From positions 2,046,001 through 2,110,000 of the forward strand of contig CP137864.1 in NCBI GenBank assembly GCA_034406715.1: 64,000 nt of DNA. The letters run 5' to 3'. A program made the translations under genes and the position numbers. Source of the stretch: Rhodotorula mucilaginosa (lineage: Eukaryota; Basidiomycota; Microbotryomycetes; Sporidiobolales; Sporidiobolaceae). Below, piece after piece: positions 61,587 to 64,000 of this stretch; position 1 is the first letter of the stretch, and each line of letters starts with the position of its first letter. Below the pieces are notes generated by a model. It had not been told where the DNA came from. It worked only from the letters and a program-made list of their open reading frames with translations, and searched no databases.

Positions 61587-64000
61587 CTAGAGCTTGAGTT
61601 CTTGCAAGACTCGCCGGGCTGGGAGTAGGTCACGTCAGCGTCCAGGCTATTCGAAAAGGAAAAGGAAAGCCGTTTTACTCACCCAGCATCTGATACTGCC
61701 AAGCGTCACCGCCAATCCGGCGGAACTGCAGGCCGTGAATCCCCGGCAAGAGGGGCATCTTGACGAGGAAGATCTCGAACCGGACAATCATGTCGCTCTT
61801 CGGCGCTGGAGCCGCACCGCCGTCCGCTTCGAAGCGGGCGCCGGTCGGAGGAGTCGGGAACCCGTTGCCGGTGCGGGCGTCGACAGGTGAGACCGGCGGA
61901 AGCGAATTGGACGACTCGCCCGCCGCGTCGGCGGGACGGTCATGGTCTCGAGTTGGCAACAGGAGCTTGCTGGCGCGCCGACGGACTGTACCGCTGCGCC
62001 TGTCTTTAGAGCTGGACGCATCGTGCGAGCTGCCGAGCGAAGAGAGGTCGATCGACGGCACATGCGCGCATTCAAAGCCGTTCTTGACGTCGCGGTGTTG
62101 TACGCCCAAACGGTCGAGTACCCGGATCAGGTCCGCCCTCAGCGTCGCGATCGGCTTTGTCGAGGTCGTGCTGACCGAGAACAAGCCCTTGAGCCAGACC
62201 GGCTTGGCACTTTCAGCCTTCTCGTGCTTGCTGGACCGGATCGACGACTGCCGGCCTTCTGCGTCAGTCGTCGCCTCAACAGCTGCGCTGGTCGCGGGCG
62301 GTTCCACCGTTTCGTCGCCGAGCTCTTCTTCTTCGAGGTCGTCAAACATCTCGCCCTGCCGGCGACGTTCACGTGAGGCCGCCCGGCTCGATTCAGCCGA
62401 GACAGCCATACCGACCGACTTTGATAGGGGAGAGGAGGCGGCAGCAGAGGCGGTCAAGGACGGCGCAGCCATAGACACACCCCGCTGGTGTCTGCTCGGC
62501 GAAATGTCGCCGACGGTACTCGATCGCACGACGGGCTTGCCGTCGGGAGGACTTGCCAGCGGTACATCCGATCCAGACGAGGGCAAGCGAGTCTGCGGCG
62601 GCGGTCGCAGCGCTCCCGCCGTGCCCACTTCGGTGACTTGCGGCAACGGGGACGCGGCAGTCTTGGTCGACGATTTGTGACTGGATGTGGCGATACTCGC
62701 ACGCGTTCGATGCCCTTTGGTGCCGTTCGACTCGGGCGAGCTTTTGCCGAGCAACGAATTGAATCTTCGCGCGAAACCGCCGGGACTGGACGGGCTCTGC
62801 GAGATGGTGGCGAGCGGCACATCGTCGCCAGCGGCGGCGACAGTCGCTTGTTGGTCGGCAAAGCGATCGCGTTCCCGGTCGGCAGCCGGCGATCCCACCA
62901 TCAAGCTCAAGCGATTCGATTGCTTACGCTCGCGCGGCGTGGGTGATCCGGGCGCTTCGTAGTCGTTCGGCTGGCGGAAGGACGGAATGGCCGGGGACGC
63001 GGGAGAAGCGGTGGGTCCGAAATAGCTCGCACGCTTGTTCGCGGACGAGTACTCGTTCGGTCGAGCAGGGGCACTCGCGGGCATCGCGCCAAAGTCGCCC
63101 ATCGCGCGTTGGCGAGGTTGCGGCGTGCTCGGCACCGGAGGCGTCGGCAACGCCGGTCGGACGTCGACGTTGACCGGCGGCGACACGAGCGTCGAGCCAG
63201 TCGCGTACGCCTGCGCAGGAGCCGGAGGCGGCGGAGGTCCTGTGAGAGACAGGGTCGACGAGGCAAACACGCCCGGACCCCAGATTCGCTCGCGTTCGAT
63301 CTTTTCCTTGACGAGGTAGTAGATCGAAAGGAGAGGGTGGAAGCCCCGTGTCGGATCGAGCTGCTCCGGTCGAGGTGCCAAGCCGTTCACGACGAACGAA
63401 GTCTCGGTCGAAGGTGTCGATCCCGGCTCGAGTTCGTTGTACGCCTTGGGTGGCGGAGCACTCGCGCCAGCGAATGCGGCGTTGAACCCGCCGGCGAGCT
63501 TCTTGCCGTAAAAGCCGAGCCCGGAAAACCGCTTCGAACTCGGACTGCGCCTCATGTCTTTGCCGTCCGTCCGCATCGCCGGTCGTTCTCGGTCGCTGTC
63601 ACTGACGCTGCCTCCGTCTCCAGCTCCGAGCGAGTTCCGCTTCGCCTCCCAGTTCCGCACCGCCTGTCGGTAGGACTCGCTCTCGATCACTTCGCCCAAC
63701 TTCATCCTGATCTCTTCCTCTGTGCCGAACTCGAATCCCGTCATGCCGCGAATGACTTCGTCGTCAAGCTCGCCGAACCGGAGCGGTACACGCGGTGGGA
63801 TGTGTGCTGCCGGAGGGCCCGGGAACCCTTTGACGATCCAAGGGTGATTGAGGACTTCGTGGAGGGTGGCGCGCTGCGTCGGTACCGTGACCAGCATGCG
63901 CGAGAGAAGGTGTTTGCACTCTGCTCGGCCGCAAATCTGTCAGCATCTCCGTAGGTCAAAACCCTCACTATCGAGCGCAAGCTCACCAGAGCTGAGCCAA
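61587..64000 (-). CDS. KIN1: KIN1/KIN2 (PAR-1/MARK) Ser/Thr kinase, C-terminal part
   Basis: The window holds the end of the kinase domain (ECKHLLSRMLVTVPTQRATL with HEVLNHPWI) at 63850-63930, the linker and the tail; the catalytic domain start lies beyond base 64000. A UBA-like segment (LDDEVIRGMTGFEFGTEEEI) and RGFHPLLSIYYLVKEKIE follow, then a ~450-residue Ser/Pro-rich linker in one large exon. The KA1 domain starts near KPVWLKGLFSVSTTSTKPIA and ends GIHGLQFRRIGGDAWQYQML | ARRVLQELKL, where the last short exon is reached by a GTGAGT intron. Stop TAG 61587-61589. In fungi Kin1/Kin2 regulate polarity, exocytosis and the ER stress response. Confidence 0.93.

Noticed and set aside
61760-62680. 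306-codon plus-strand frame opposite KIN1
   Set aside because: Antisense shadow of the kinase linker; no homology.

Overview
This window is nuclear DNA of a GC-rich basidiomycete fungus. Dense short introns (about 50-140 nt), small intergenic gaps, basidiomycete-style protein architectures (for example a SNF5 homologue with a GATA-like finger) and high third-position GC suggest a Pucciniomycotina yeast of the Rhodotorula/Microbotryomycetes type. That placement is inference; no rRNA or mitochondrial marker is present. I see no prophage, LTR element, CRISPR array or confident tRNA.

Regions 1-51.9 kb are a packed core-gene stretch. In order: the 3' end of a Pro/Gln-rich protein; RAD21 cohesin kleisin; an F-box protein; mannose-6-phosphate isomerase; an alpha/beta hydrolase; a CLC chloride/proton exchanger; the KDEL receptor ERD2; a DsbA/FrnE-like oxidoreductase; a homeodomain protein; SNF5/SFH1; a GT49 (LARGE-like) glycosyltransferase; a twin-NBD ABC ATPase; an RNA-processing trio LSM4-HUB1-NAB2; a peroxisomal-type carrier; KRI1 ribosome-biogenesis factor; MLH3 mismatch-repair protein; ORM1/ORMDL; an orphan with an RRM-like patch; a CAJ1/DJP1-type J-protein; and an HPP-family membrane protein. 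Neighbours are mixed in function; several pairs are divergent across 200-350 bp shared promoters (KRI1/MLH3, HUB1/NAB2, CLC/ERD2, ORM1/orphan, CAJ1/HPP).

Region 51.9-61.6 kb is different. It holds no recognisable core gene. It carries a lineage-restricted gene family present as two spliced genes (52.4-53.5 and 59.9-61.0 kb) and one truncated copy (54.0-54.5 kb), all ending in a conserved SVFFPxARWE-like tail, plus a small F-box-like gene, a coiled-coil orphan and a Cys-rich orphan. This is the best candidate for undescribed biology at gene-family level. The window closes with the 3' part of a KIN1/PAR-1 kinase, including its KA1 tail.

The second theme is splicing. Reading frames and homology force several unusual structures: four GC-AG introns (ERD2, HUB1, NAB2, MLH3), a HUB1 start codon split by an intron inside a gene with eight coding exons for 73 residues, an LSM4 whose first coding exon is only the ATG, and a 5-nt micro-exon in the J-protein. 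Exon boundaries given here were read by eye from splice signals and protein homology; those flagged in the entries were checked for frame, others are approximate.
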